A DNA stretch of 64,000 bases from Botryococcus braunii (GCA_002005505.1 MVGU01001144.1:110001-174000); one strand, 5' to 3'; shown: positions 44,989 through 55,930, counted from the first letter of the stretch. Notes: a model not told the origin generated them from the sequence alone. Made by a program: numbers and translations.

Positions 44989-45004
44989 GCGTGGGCTCAT
45001 AACC
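44989..45004 (-). other. A2 primer-binding site
   Basis: Minus strand ggttatgagcccacgc: the A1 site with one substitution, directly next to the 5' LTR. Confidence 0.8.
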
Positions 45005-45883
45005 TCAAGCATTTCTGCTTGCGGCGTCACCTGCAGTGATGGCACGACGGCAGCGTCAGTTCGTAGCCCGTGGGAAAAACCGTCCACGCTACAACGTTTC
45101 CAGGAACAGCACACAGCACTCTCCAACAGTAGAGGTTGGTCAAGGATACCAACATGCTTCGGACAAGTCTTACAAATGATGTTAACTGCTCTCACTCTTG
45201 CTAAAGACCACGTAACACTACGCCTTGCCTGATAGCAGAGTTCAGCACCAAAGAGGCCTTGCGATGTCTACTTTACGTCACTAGAATACAATAATAGTTC
45301 ATCAGTAACTCAGCAAGGTCTCTTTGTGATGTTTGTACAGTGAAACTATCTTACCGCCACAACGGTGGACTTCAACATAAGTCTCAATGAGGTCAAACAT
45401 TCAGTGCGCTCTTGTCATGCACTCTCATCAATGCACACAGCAGTAATATCTAACTGGTCTGAATGTTTGAGCACAATCATATCTGGAACGACTTTGAGAA
45501 TCCTAAACACACCTGCAGTGATGGCACGACGGCAGCGTCAGTTCGTAGCCCGTGGGAAAAACCGTCCACGCTACAACGTTTCCAGGAACAGCACACAGCA
45601 CTCTCCAACAGTAGAGGTTGGTCAAGGATACCAACATGCTTCGGACAAGTACCGAGCCGTTCCTGGGCTGCCCAGGGATGGCTCGGACTGCAGGGATCCT
45701 AAAGCACTACCATACGTAATGTCTATTGAGAACGCATATCGTACAAGTCACGTGTTATGTCATTGAGGTACGAGTATGATCTATACCGTTCATAAAGGGC
45801 TATAAAGGCTATAGTTTACACTGCTGTTGATGGCATGTGACAGGGGATGTCACTAAGTACAGTATTGACCAATTCATTCAACA
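45005..45883 (-). repeat. A2 5' LTR with duplicated leader
   Basis: Minus strand: copy 1 45650-45513, copy 2 45168-45031, TGTAA as ttaca at 45170-45174. Confidence 0.93.
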
Positions 45884-46215
45884 GAAACGCGCTGTCCAGC
45901 AGGCTACTGGCCTTTTTCACGAGCATTAGGACATGCTCAGGATCCCTATCCACAGAATTTGGACCCTTATCCTACAGTAACATTCATGCACACATTTATT
46001 AACTCTAGATGCATGTTTTCCAGCCACTAAAGGCTGGAAGGTATTTACAGCCATAGACTAAATATCTCTCAATGCATTAATACTCATAAATTGATCGTTC
46101 CTAGCCCTTGTCTAGATGTCTTTACCTTGAGTTAACTGCTTGGTTAACTTACAGCTAATTATTACATGTGATTGTACTTTAATTAACATGACATAATGAA
46201 GTACAAAACCCAACA
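45884..46215 (-). repeat. C4 3' LTR, distal part (U3)
   Basis: Continues the LTR after the gaaac TSD and ends (minus start) tgttgggttttgtac at 46215, identical to the start of C1. The purine tract (plus atcttccccttgctt) is at 46216-46230. Confidence 0.88.
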
Positions 46216-47205
46216 ATCTTCCCCTTGCTTCACATGTCAGTTAATTAAAAGCAGGTCATGACACACCCAATTTAGCCCTATGCTTCTCAAATGCAGCAGA
46301 TGCCAGTGGTTTGGTAAACATATCTGCTACATTTTCAGATGTAGCAACATAGACAGGGTCAATCTGCCCCCAAGCCACTTTCTCACGTGCATAATGATAG
46401 CTGATGCTGATATGCTTGTGAACTTTGACACTATGTGATTTTTCAAGTGCTATATAGCCCCTTGATTGTCACAGAATAGCTTGACAGTCTTCACTGTGAC
46501 TCCAAGCTCTTCGAGCATACCACCCATCCACATTACCTCCTTTACTGCCGCAGCAGTCGCAACAAATTCAGCTTCCACAGTAGATGTAGACACTGAAGAT
46601 TGCTTCTTGCTGCACCAAGACACTGCTGACCCGTTTAGAAGAAGAACAAACCCTGTGGTTGATTTTCTCCCATCCAAGTCACCAGCAAAACCTGCATCCA
46701 CGTATCCCGCCAACTCATTGTCACCCGAGTTAGTGTACGTTATGCCCATTTTCTTAGTGCAATTTAAGTACCTCAGTACTCTTATAGCACCATTCCAATG
46801 CGCTGTCGTAGGTTGCCCCCTGAACCGACTCAAAACCCCCACAGTCTGAGCTATGTCAGGCCTAGTTGTGGTAGCTAGGTATTGTAGTGATCCCACGAGC
46901 TCCAGATACCTGTGACCCTCTGGCAATGGTGTGCCTGCTCCTACCTGCTCACCACCAGCCCCCAAGGGTGGCTCTGGATTTTGTGAAGTGACAAACCCAT
47001 GCGCCATTGGAGTATCAACATCCCTGCCTTGTGCAAGAAGTCCATACTCCTCCACCAGTCTCTCAATTGGTAACACGTTAGTCATCTTGAGGCTCCCAGT
47101 GGTCTCATCTTTGGTGATTTCACATCCCAGAAATGATTTAATCTCACCAAGATCATGAATAGAGAAAATACCAGTGAGCTTAGATTTGACTTGCTCAATG
47201 GTTTC
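46216..47205 (-). pseudogene. C4 pol fragment: RT end and RNase H
   Basis: Minus strand from 47205: ETIEQVKSKLTGIFSIHDLG, EIKSFLGCEITKDE, then MTNVLPIERLVEEYGLLAQG to YVDAGFAGDLDGRKSTTGF and TVKLFCDNQGAI (46450). The last piece to the polypurine tract continues in other frames (the REKVAWGQIDPV-like region near 46370). The rest of C4 pol lies beyond B1. C1, the same family, lacks this region in the window, so it is the only view of C-family RNase H here. Confidence 0.85.
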
Positions 47206-47893
47206 TGTTGAGTTCTGAACATTACTAGTGAATGCCTTGTGCTTTAAGTGATCTTCATGTCTGCTCTATTAGGATATGGGTCCATTGAGAACATAAGGTA
47301 CCTTAAGACACGGTAGATTGTGGACGCCTTCGAACATAAGGTACAATCTGATCTAGATTACACGTTTGTCGAGTGAACTCTTAAGGCTGCCCCACCGTTG
47401 TGAATGCCAACTGGTTGTGAAAGATGCTGGGCATTTCCAGATGCTAGTCTTGTCCAACAGTTGTGCATGATACTCAGCAGTCGTACGGACTGCAGCTGGA
47501 GTAACTTCGTATACTGACGACCTGTCTGCCTCGTACAGGTGCGTGCGGCAGTGTGTGTTGTGTCATTGTTGCTATTGTGAGAGTGAACAAGCTTAGTGTA
47601 CCCTGTAGTCACTCAAACAGACAAGGGACAGTGACTTCAGGAAGTATAGGCATGTACTTGAACGTAGCCGTCTAGAGCCTTATCTAGTAATTGCTTGGTC
47701 GGTGCTTGTGTACAAGACAATGATGTAACGGAACTGGTTGTGAAAGATGCTGGGCATTTCCAGATGCTAGTCTTGTCCAACAGTTGTGCATGATACTCAG
47801 CAGACAGTCGTACGGACTGCAGCTGGAGTAACTTCGAATACTGACGACCTGTCTGCCTCGTACAGGATACACCAATGCCCATAACCTTTTACA
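47206..47893 (+). repeat. B1 5' LTR with duplicated leader
   Basis: Copy 1 47409-47538 (followed by gtgcgtgcgg); TGTAA 47724-47728; copy 2 47732-47865 (followed by gatacacc). The LTR ends cccataaccttttaca, and its cccataacc is the exact complement of the primer site that follows. Confidence 0.88.
47539..47865 (+). other. Predicted leader intron of B1 (removes copy 2)
   Basis: 5' splice site TACAG|GTGCGT, 3' splice site TCGTACAG at the end of copy 2. Inferred as for A1. Confidence 0.55.
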
Positions 47894-47909
47894 GGTTATG
47901 GGCCCACGC
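47894..47909 (+). other. B1 primer-binding site
   Basis: ggttatgggcccacgc, directly after the LTR; identical to A1. Confidence 0.85.
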
Positions 47910-48306
47910 CCTTCCAGCTGAGCCAAGGGCAGACAGGAGTGCATGTCATCATCGGATGCATCTGTACCGGGCTTTCCACGGACTCGCCTGACGGCAAGAA
48001 GAGGAAACAAAGGAACAACTGAGTATTCACTCAGAAGGCCTGCCTACAGAGTCTTTAATCTCTTGGGAGGTTTCTATCGTGAATTTCGCACCTGAGTTTA
48101 TCACCCGTCGTCGTTATCGTGAGACCGTCAGTAGGTCCGGGTGGTCAGGTGATTGAATTGCTGAAGAACATTTTGCATATTAAGCTACACAAGTTTACAT
48201 GCTAGACCTCGAAAGGGTGGAATACTTGGAAGTGCTGTGGTGTAAGCCGAAAGGTTATGCTTAATCAGCTGTGTCAGGCTGAACGCTGTGAGAGGAAGTG
48301 AAGTGT

Positions 48307-50037
48307 ATGACCAGACCTCAAACTCGTTCTCAAAGCAAGGTTGCTGGAAATTATCCCAGCAGTCCAGGGACTACGGCAACACCAGCAAGAGACAGCACCG
48401 CCTCCTCAGGAGCTGGACAGTCAGGACAGACCACTGGAGGCATTGCAGCCAGCTCGTATGCATACACGATGAACTCCTCCAATCCCAAGATGTCTACGCA
48501 GCTGAAGGCTGATCGCACTAATTTCAGGGCCTGGCGTGAAGAGCTGGAGTCCTGCGCAATGCAAAAGGGAGCCATGGGAGCGTTGGAGACACCCATGCCT
48601 AAGTGTTATATTTTAAAAGAGAGACGTGTGCCTTTCCCTCAGGAGAGTAATAGTGGCCAGACCAGCTCTGATCAAAAGGCGGGAACAATCCTTAGAATGA
48701 GTAATAGGTGGCAGAACCTAGAAGTTCTGCCAGGACCAATCTAGACCGATTTCATTTAGATTAGAGAGAATGAGGTAATCTGACACGGTTTGCTAGAAAG
48801 GATATATGTCGCCGGCTCGAAGGAACAAGGCACTTGATTGGGACTATAAAGGCACTTCGGGTGTTTGTCTCTTGACAGTTGCCAGTCAAGTCATCACACA
48901 CAGTCGCCACTGCTTGTTTCTCGACATACAACAAGAGTGCCGCCGGACTAAACACCCTCGTGCCGGGTCATACAGGTAAACTGATGTTATAACACTGAAT
49001 GCACGTGAACAATGGATTAGGAAGAGGTCTAGATAATGTGCATTAAGAGAGTGCTAATGTTTTAGCTCATCGAACACTGGCAATACAGACTATCGGTAGT
49101 TACGTAGATGGAGTAGTTTGAATTACTGAGTGATGAGAGAGAACAGTAAGCATTGTAAAGACTTGATTGGGACTATAAAGGCACTTCGGGTGTTTGTCTC
49201 TTAACAGTTGCCAGTCAAGTCATCACACACAGTCGCCACTGCTTGTTTCTCGACGTACAACAAGAGTGCCGCCGGACTAAACACCCTCGTGCCGGGTCAT
49301 ACAGGAAACGCCAAGCTCATAAGTTTACACTAAGACTGCAGAGAACGCAGCAGTACAACATTTCATTTTGCAGTCTGTCCCACCCATGTGTACAGCGGGG
49401 GAGCGCTTTTGACTTCATTCAGTGGATGGCAGACCGCTGCACTGGAGGGAAGGACAGGGAAATAAACGAGAAGTGGATCAGGGTGCTCAAACAAGGCATG
49501 GTGAAGGGAGAGACAGTGCAAGAATGGTGCCACCGAGTCATCAGTATTGCCGCCTCCCTGGAAGCCAATAACCATCAGCTGGGCGACCGCCAGATCTGCA
49601 AGTATATGTATAAGGGGCTACCTGCAGTCTTGCAGAACGACGCTTGGGCGATTACCTCCGCCAAGTCAGACCCCTACAACATGCTGGAGACGATCCTCAC
49701 TGCCATTGAGAACTTGGAGTACCAGGATATCCCGTTGGCAGAGTCAGTGCACGTCACAGCATCAGCTGCAGCAGTTGTGGCGGCAGCAGCAGCAGCCGTG
49801 CCAGCTCAGGGTGGAATCCCTGGGCCTCCTCAAGGCGCTGGAGCTGCACCGGGCGCTGGAGCTGCACCCAGAGTGGGAGCTGGAGACGTGCTGATGGTCA
49901 GGCCTCCTATGGCCCTTCTGTTCACAACGCTGGAGGCAGGGGGCGAGGGTCTGGACGTGGCAGGAGGCCAAAGGAGGAAATGGCGTGTCGCTTCTGCAAC
50001 AGGACGGGACATTTATGGAGGGAGTGCCTGGATCTGA
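48307..50037 (+). pseudogene. B1 gag, interrupted by solo LTR F
   Basis: The ATG at 48307 opens MTRPQTRSQSKVAGNYPSS. The N-terminal part reaches ALETPMPK, where F is inserted. Gag resumes at 49335 (TAENAAVQHF) and needs a one-base shift in a G run near 49397 to reach FDFIQWMADRCTGG and KGLPAVLQNDAWAI. A Gly/Ala/Pro-rich stretch follows. The CCHC knuckle near 49985 (CRFCNRTGHLWREC) is in another frame. Homologous to B2 Gag. Confidence 0.85.
48604..49329 (+). mobile_element. Solo LTR F with duplicated leader
   Basis: 726 bp, tgttatatttta to aagtttaca, TSD ctaag (48599-48603 and 49330-49334). A 144-bp unit starting acttgattggg occurs at 48832-48975 (copy 1, followed by gtaaactg) and 49161-49304 (copy 2, followed by gaaacgcc), with two differences. 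TGTAA (49154-49158) ends two bases before copy 2. An atatat box at 48802-48807 lies about 29 nt before copy 1. Its parent family is not otherwise in the window. Confidence 0.9.
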
Positions 50038-51442
50038 AGAGGCTGCAAGCCCTACATTGCACAATGCAAGCTGCAAGTGCGGGCCCGGCTGCGTGGTGGG
50101 GCCCTGGAGCTCCTCAGCAACAAGCCAGCTGGTGGGATGCTGGTTAATCCAGAGGAGGCCCTCCCGTGTCAACCTCACATGCTGCTGGATCTGTGTCCAC
50201 TATCTTCCCATGCCAGAATTTCTTCTCAGGCTGGCATCTCCCAGCACCACCTCCTCCAGGTGCTGGTGAGCCTATGTTCGTTTCGTTGAATGTGCTTACG
50301 TCTCATGGGGCTTGCAGTACCTCGTGGCTGATAGATAGTGGTGCATCGGTGCACCTTGTAAATGATCTGTCGTTACTACACAACCCTGTCATGCATACCC
50401 AACCCCTCCCTCTTCACTTGGCCACTTCTGACGCCAAAGGAGGGATAGTTGCGACTGGGTCTGTGTGTCTGGTCAATGCCAGACAAGAGGTGTTTTGGCT
50501 GCATAATGTGCAGTGTGTGCCCACTGCACACACTAATCTGATTTCTGTCACAGGAGCCATTCAAGATGGAGCGTCATTCCTCACTGACAGTGCAGGTGGG
50601 TACACGACCATGAAAGGCCCAGCAGGATGGTCTGGTCAGATAGCCAGAGAACGAGGGCTGTTTTTTTTAGAATGGGTGTGTCCATTCAAGAGCCAGCATG
50701 CTGCGCAGCCACAGTCCAGTCCTCTGCCTCGTATCATGATAGGAAAGGACACGTTTGTATAGATAGACTACCGTGGCATGCAAGGTTGGGTCATCCTGGT
50801 GTTAAGAATATGACAAGGTTGGACAACGAGGATCTGGTAACTGGGATCCATGTGTCCCTTGCTCCATGCTCAGAGTGTCCTCCCCAGTGTGAGTCATGCA
50901 TACAAGGGAAGCATTTTCGCCCCCCCCCTTCCAGCTTCATCCAGACCTGAAGAGAGTGTGTTAGATCGAGTGCACGTGGATACTGTGGGGTCCATTTCAC
51001 CAGCTGCCATCACGGGAGAGCGGTTTTGGGTTACTGTAGTTGATGAAAAATTTCATATGATAGCCTCCTTGGCAGTGAAGTCGAAAGAAGTCATTCCCAA
51101 GGCCCTCATTGAGCTCTTGAAGTACTGGCAGACAATTCATGAGAAAGTGGGAAGTGTGTGAGATCTGATAGAGGGACAGAATTTCTGAATCAGCAGTTCA
51201 AAGAACTTTGTGCTCAGCAGGGCACTAAAATGGAGACCTCAGCTCCATCCACGCCTCAGCAAAATGGACTTGCTGAGCGCATGAATCGGACTCTGACGGA
51301 ACGCACAAGGACCCTGTTGGTGCACGCTGCAGCAGACGCTTCCATGTGGAAGAAGGCACTGGAGTCTGCTACCCTGCTTTACAACGTGGGCCCCACCACA
51401 GGCAGGCCTCTGACCCCTACTGAGATGTTCTATGGGGTAAAG
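50038..51442 (+). pseudogene. B1 protease, pre-integrase and integrase
   Basis: Protease at 50277-50700 (TSWLIDSGASVHLVND); pre-integrase domain near 50765-50945 (LPWHARLGHPGVKN; CESCIQGKHF); integrase near 50950-51442 (RVHVDTVG; RSDRGTEFLNQQF; TPQQNGLAERMNRTL). Frameshifts occur near 50760, 50930 and 51155. It stops at YGVK, where C1 begins. Confidence 0.87.
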
Positions 51443-51976
51443 TGTTGGGTTTTGTACTTTATTATGTCATGTTAATTGACGTGCGAGCGTGCGTGCACGT
51501 GCGTGCGTGCGTGCGTGTGTGAAGGTACAATCACATGTAATAATTAGCTGTAAGTTAACCAAGCACTTACCTCAAGGTAAAGACATCTTGACAATGGCTA
51601 TGAACGATCAATCTATGAGTATTAATGCATTGAGAGATATTTATTCTATGGCTGTAAATACCTTCCAGCCTTTAGTGGCTGGAAGACATGCATCTAGAGT
51701 TAATAAATGTGTTACTGTAGGATAAGGGTCCAAATTCTGTGGATAGGAACCCTGAGCATGTCCTAATGTTCGTGAAAAAGGCTAGTAGCAGTGCTGGACA
51801 GCGCGTTTCCCACGCGCTGATCTGAGTACAGATAGCCAGAGAACCCGGACCACCAGGCAGTCATTCGATCTCTTTGGCTTGTTAAGCCGACTCCTGAATG
51901 GACTCATGTGAATTGCTTTCTTTCTCTCTCTCTCACTTGTTGTGAGTAGCTTCTGTGGAAGCAATTGCTATACGTG

Positions 51977-52068
51977 GTAAGTCGGGGCTCTGCCGGTCAT
52001 GTTTTTGATCACGGCCACAAATGCCGTTTTGATGATCAGAGACTAATATGGTTATGTGAATGTTGCAG
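51977..52068 (+). other. C1 leader intron 1 (92 bp)
   Basis: gtaagtcgg ... atgttgcag, with a possible branch site gactaat about 25 nt before the end. Precisely absent from copy 2. Confidence 0.9.
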
Positions 52069-52130
52069 AATTGTTCATCAGTTTGACACTGTCGACTATG
52101 TATGTCTTGGTCAAACTGATTAAGTACATG

Positions 52131-52215
52131 GTAAGTCAGCTATGTGACGGCTGAGGGGTGCTTTTAGATAAGGTTCATCATATGCAATGAACTAAAGGTG
52201 TTAGTGTGTTCACAG
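52131..52215 (+). other. C1 leader intron 2 (85 bp)
   Basis: gtaagtcag ... gttcacag. Precisely absent from copy 2. Confidence 0.9.
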
Positions 52216-52278
52216 GATGATATACTTGTGAGTATAGTCATCATTTATGATTAATATAACACCTTTGGATCTTTGCAG

Positions 52279-52563
52279 GTAAGACTAGTTAGTGTGTGTG
52301 TTCGTTCGGGAGTAGTTTGTAAGTCATTCGATCTCTTTGGCTTGTTAAGCCGACTCCTGAATGGACTCATGTGAATTGCTTTCTTTCTCTCTCACTTGTT
52401 GTGAGTAACTTCTGTGGAAGCAATTGCTATACGTGAATTGTTCATCAGTTTGACGCTGTCGACTATGTATGTCTTGGTCAAACTGATTAAGTACATGGAT
52501 GATATACTTGTGAGTATAGTCATCATTTATAATGATTAATCTAACACCTTTGGATCTTTGCAG
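52279..52563 (+). other. Predicted C1 leader intron 3 (removes copy 2)
   Basis: 5' splice site TTTGCAG|GTAAGA at the end of exon 3; 3' splice site ATCTTTGCAG at the end of copy 2. Use of this pair yields an RNA equal to copy 2 plus the primer site. Confidence 0.6.
52318..52322 (+). terminator. TGTAA polyadenylation signal abutting C1 copy 2
   Basis: tttgtaagtcattcg: TGTAA overlaps the first base of copy 2. Confidence 0.6.
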
Positions 52564-52571
52564 ATCACAAT

Positions 52572-52587
52572 GGTTCTGGGCCCACAT
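52572..52587 (+). other. C1 primer-binding site
   Basis: ggttctgggcccacat, two bases after the LTR; the initiator tRNA-Met type site with one change (c for a). Confidence 0.8.
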
Positions 52588-52589
52588 CC

Positions 52590-53054
52590 ATGGGGTCTCG
52601 ACGCTTAGAGGCGCAGCGAGCGAACGCCACCCTCTTTGACGTTGAACATCTCCGCAGAGGATGCTCTCTGCTGTGACGCGTGCGAAAAGTATTTTGTTGG
52701 GAAAGTCCCGTTAGTGCAAGTTGCATCGGCCATCGATCGTGCCTGTTATCTATTTGAACGATATTGTGACATTGGACTTGCCTGGAAAGAAACACAAACA
52801 AACGTACGCATTGGAAGTGAAGTAAAGTATCCCTATCGACCGTTAGGGAGCCGTTGGTTGACTAAGCTTGAAAGTTCTGGGAATTGAATTTTGTACAGCA
52901 CAGGTATTGGGTTGGTTCACTGCATAAAGAAGCTGAAGAGCTGTCAAACTCTGGCATTGAACGTCCGTTGAATACATCGCTGTATCGCTTGTTAATTGTA
53001 ATTGAGATCCTTAAGTCATTAGCTGCTGAATTTGATCACAGATTGCCTTCATGA
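52590..53054 (+). pseudogene. C1 ORF1, CxxC protein upstream of gag
   Basis: The ATG at 52590, three bases after the primer site, opens MGSRRLEAQRANATLF. After a one-base shift near 52660 it reads LCCDACEKYFVGKVP and AIDRACYLFERYC. After a second shift near 52870 it reads SLHKEAEELSNSGIERPL and LIVIEILKSLAAEFDH. Its stop TGA (53052-53054) overlaps the gag ATG (53051-53053) as ATGA, the arrangement used for termination-reinitiation. C2 has the same ORF in the same place. Function unknown; the CxxC pair hints at metal binding. Confidence 0.7.
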
Positions 53055-55233
53055 GTGGGTCAGCTGGTGCATCTGCTCCTCGTGGAGCAACTGGTACAGG
53101 TGTAACGGCAGCTGTTGTATCAGGCAGCACAGGAGACCCACTAAACCCAGTCTATAACACACAGGAGTTGGCCCAATCACTTGATGTGTTATGCATAAAT
53201 GGTTTCAGATGGATGAAGGATGTAGAGAATGTTGCTAGTAGCAAGAAAATCAAGGTGTGTTTGGACGAGGAACATCCTGATACACCAGGTGATGCTTTGG
53301 CTAAGAGCCTAGTTACTGAAAAAGTTCCAGATGAGTGGGTTGATGCAGCTCTGGACAAGCCTACAGCCAAGGAGGCGTATGACTGGCTGAAAGGCAAGTT
53401 CACAGGCGGAAAGAACCAGAAGCTCATGTCAAAATGGGCCTTTCTGCTTGACTCAGGTAAAATTGAGGATGCCCAGACTTACATGGCATTTGTGGCCATG
53501 AAGTACAAGCTGGCTAGAGGTTTGAGGGCTAACAAACACCCTGTTGATGATGAGCGCCTTGCCATGGGTATAGTTAGCTGTCTTCCCAAGGCCTTTACCC
53601 ACAGTCAGTCCCATTTGTATGATTCATGTGTGGGGAAAGATGAGGATGAGGTTGTATCTCGTATCAGTGCATGTGCCAAGTTTCTGGGCATTGATCAGGA
53701 GAAAGCTCCCTCTGCTTCTGCAAATCTTGTTCCCTCTGGTCCCCCTAGACCAAAGAATGCACCTGGGTTTGATGGCAATAGACCCAGGGGCATGCCCCAT
53801 GACGTGCCTACCAATTTTCATGGGTGCTGGTTCTGCTTAGAGGAGGGTCACATCAGGCTGAATTGTCAGAAGTACAAAGATGATTGCGCCAGAAGGGCTG
53901 CAATCCTGGCTGGCAGAGGGCGACCTCAAAATCCTGTAGGAGGAATGGCAACTACATACTCCTCTGACTCAGGTGAATTGTCCTCACAGTGGGTGATAGA
54001 TTTTGGGGCCTCCACACATGTGTGTAATGATGTACGTCTGATGCATAATGTTCACTGGTATCCAATTCCAAAGGGTTTAAATCTAGCCACTGGCGAACAC
54101 GTGGCGCAGCGTAAGGCATGTGGGACTGTGTGCTTGGTGGATCAGCAAGGAAATACATGCATATTGAGAGATGTTGAATTTGTTCCAACTGCATTGGAAA
54201 ATTTAATGTCAGTGTCTGCTGGAGTTGTTGATGGTTTAAATTTTTCAACTAATCCACTAGGAGAAGTCACACATGTTTGCTGTCAGAAGTCATCGTTTCA
54301 AGTAGAAGTGACAAAAGAAAGAGGACTATACTTATGCTCGGTGATATGTCAGTCAGTAAAGTTGCCCCATGTTGCTAGCATTGCACATAAGTGTTCAGAG
54401 TACGACTTATGGCATGCAAGACTAGGACACCCTAGCAGTGAAAACATGGAACGCTTGCAAACCGAAGATATGGTGAAAGGCATTGAGACGTCATTATCAC
54501 CTTGCAATCATGGTCACTCACATTGTGAGGTTTGTGTTCTGGGGAAGCAGACTAGAGAGAGCTACCCATGCTCTCCGGCAACGGCTACAGAGCGATTAGA
54601 GATTGTCCACATGGATACTGTGGGTGAACTGCCTGTACCGGGTGCTGAAGGAGAGAGATACATGCTCACCATGCTGGATGATTTCTCAAAGGCGGGTGTT
54701 GCAAGGGCATTGGTCCTGAAGTCTCAGGTGGGTGATGCTGTTAGAGCAAATCTCCTGTACTTAGAAAATCAGACTGGCCATACTGTAAAAGTTGTCAGGA
54801 CTGATAGAGGGACTGAGTTTGTAAACTCAGATTTGCGTGAGTTCTTTCATTCAAAGGGGATAAGACACGAGACGTCTGCCCCTTATACCCCGCAACAAAA
54901 TGGCCGGGCGGAACGCTTTAACCGTTCCTTGAAAGAGAAGGTTAGAATGTTGCTGCTACAGGCTAAGGCTCCACAAAGCTTGTGGACCGAAGCGCTGCCT
55001 ACTGCTGTTAGGTTACTAAACCTCAGGGCAATTAAGGGGAAGACTGCTACCCCTTATGAGCTATTATTTGGCAGGAAGCCTGCCGTTCATTACTTGAGGG
55101 TATTTGGCTGTCTGGCATTCATCAAAACGCCTGACAAGGATCTGTCTGCCTTTTCTCCTAGATCAGAGGCAGGAATGTTTGTCGGGTACGAACCAGCATC
55201 TAAGGCATATAGAGTGCTGGTTGGGGATAAGAT
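53051..55233 (+). pseudogene. C1 gag-pol, first part (gag, protease, integrase)
   Basis: Open from the ATG at 53051 to the B2 insertion. Gag carries a UBN2-like region (AYDWLKGKFTGGKNQK; MGIVSCLPKAFTHSQ) and a CCHC knuckle (CWFCLEEGHIRLNC). Protease has WVIDFGASTHVCND, with Phe instead of the usual Ser after the catalytic Asp. The pre-integrase domain is LWHARLGHPSSENM with CEVCVLGKQTRESY. Integrase has HMDTVGELP, VVRTDRGTEFVNSD and TPQQNGRAERFNRSL, with all three acidic residues. Then GCLAFIKTPDKDLSAFSPR to LVGDK, where B2 enters. The frame resumes unchanged at 58759. Confidence 0.92.
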
Positions 55234-55930
55234 TGTTGAGTTCTGAACATTATTATTGAATGCCTTGTGCTTTAAGTGATCTTCATGTGTGCACTATTAG
55301 GATATGGGTCCATTGAGAACATAAGGTACCTTGAGACACGGCAGATTCTGGACGTTTTCGAACATAAGGTACAATCCTATCTAGATCACACGTTTGTCGG
55401 ATGAACTCTTAAGGCTGCCCCACCGGAGTGAATACCAACTGGTTGTGAAAGATGCTGGGCATTACCAGATGCTAGTCTTGTCCAACAGTTGTGTGTGACA
55501 CTCAGCAGACAGTCGTACGGACTGTAGCTGGAGTAACTTCGTCTATTGACGACCTGTCTGCTTTGTACAGGTACGGTGCGGCAGTGTGTGTTGTATAATT
55601 GTTGCTATTGTGAGAGTGAACAAGCTTAGTGTACCCTGTAGTCACTCAAACAGACAAGGGACAGTGACTTCAGGGAGTATAGGCATGTACTTGAACGTAG
55701 CCGTCTAGAGCCTTATCTAGTGATTGCTTGATCGGTGCTTGTGTACAAGATAATGATGTAACGGAACTGGTTGTGAAAGATGCTGGGCATTACCAGATGC
55801 TAGTCTTGTCCAACAATTGTGTGTGACACTCAGCAGACAGTCGTACGGACTGTAGCTGGAGTAACTTCGTCTATTGACGACCTGTACAAAGCTTTGTACA
55901 GGGAAAGCCGATTGCCCATAACCTTTCACA
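55234..55930 (+). repeat. B2 5' LTR with duplicated leader
   Basis: Copy 1 55437-55570 (followed by gtacggtgcgg); TGTAA 55757-55761; copy 2 55765-55901 (followed by ggaaagcc). The end cccataacctttcaca is followed by the primer site. Confidence 0.92.

Larger units (their letters stand above)
31320..45883 (-). mobile_element. Copia element A2, interrupted by copia D
   Basis: Second, inverted copy of family A, with LTRs 31320-32198 and 45005-45883 (879 bp each, about three differences) and TSD gaaac (31315-31319 and 45884-45888). It is inserted in C4's 3' LTR. Copia D (37135-44456) lies in its gag. Gag-pol is otherwise close to A1 but has several extra lesions. Confidence 0.95.
47206..51442 (+). 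mobile_element. Copia element B1, 5' half
   Basis: Begins with a 688-bp LTR inserted in C4 RT. Then primer site, gag (hit by solo LTR F), protease, pre-integrase domain and integrase, up to 51442, where C1 interrupts it (TSD probably taaag, 51438-51442). The 3' half is outside the window. Confidence 0.88.
51443..52569 (+). repeat. C1 5' LTR with unspliced and spliced leaders
   Basis: 1,127 bp. Copy 1: exon 1 51859-51976, intron 1 51977-52068, exon 2 52069-52130, intron 2 52131-52215, exon 3 52216-52278, followed by gtaagact. Copy 2: 52322-52563, the three exons joined without introns (242 nt against 243; a CT-run length change and a 3-nt indel account for differences), followed by atcaca at the LTR end. 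Confidence 0.92.
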
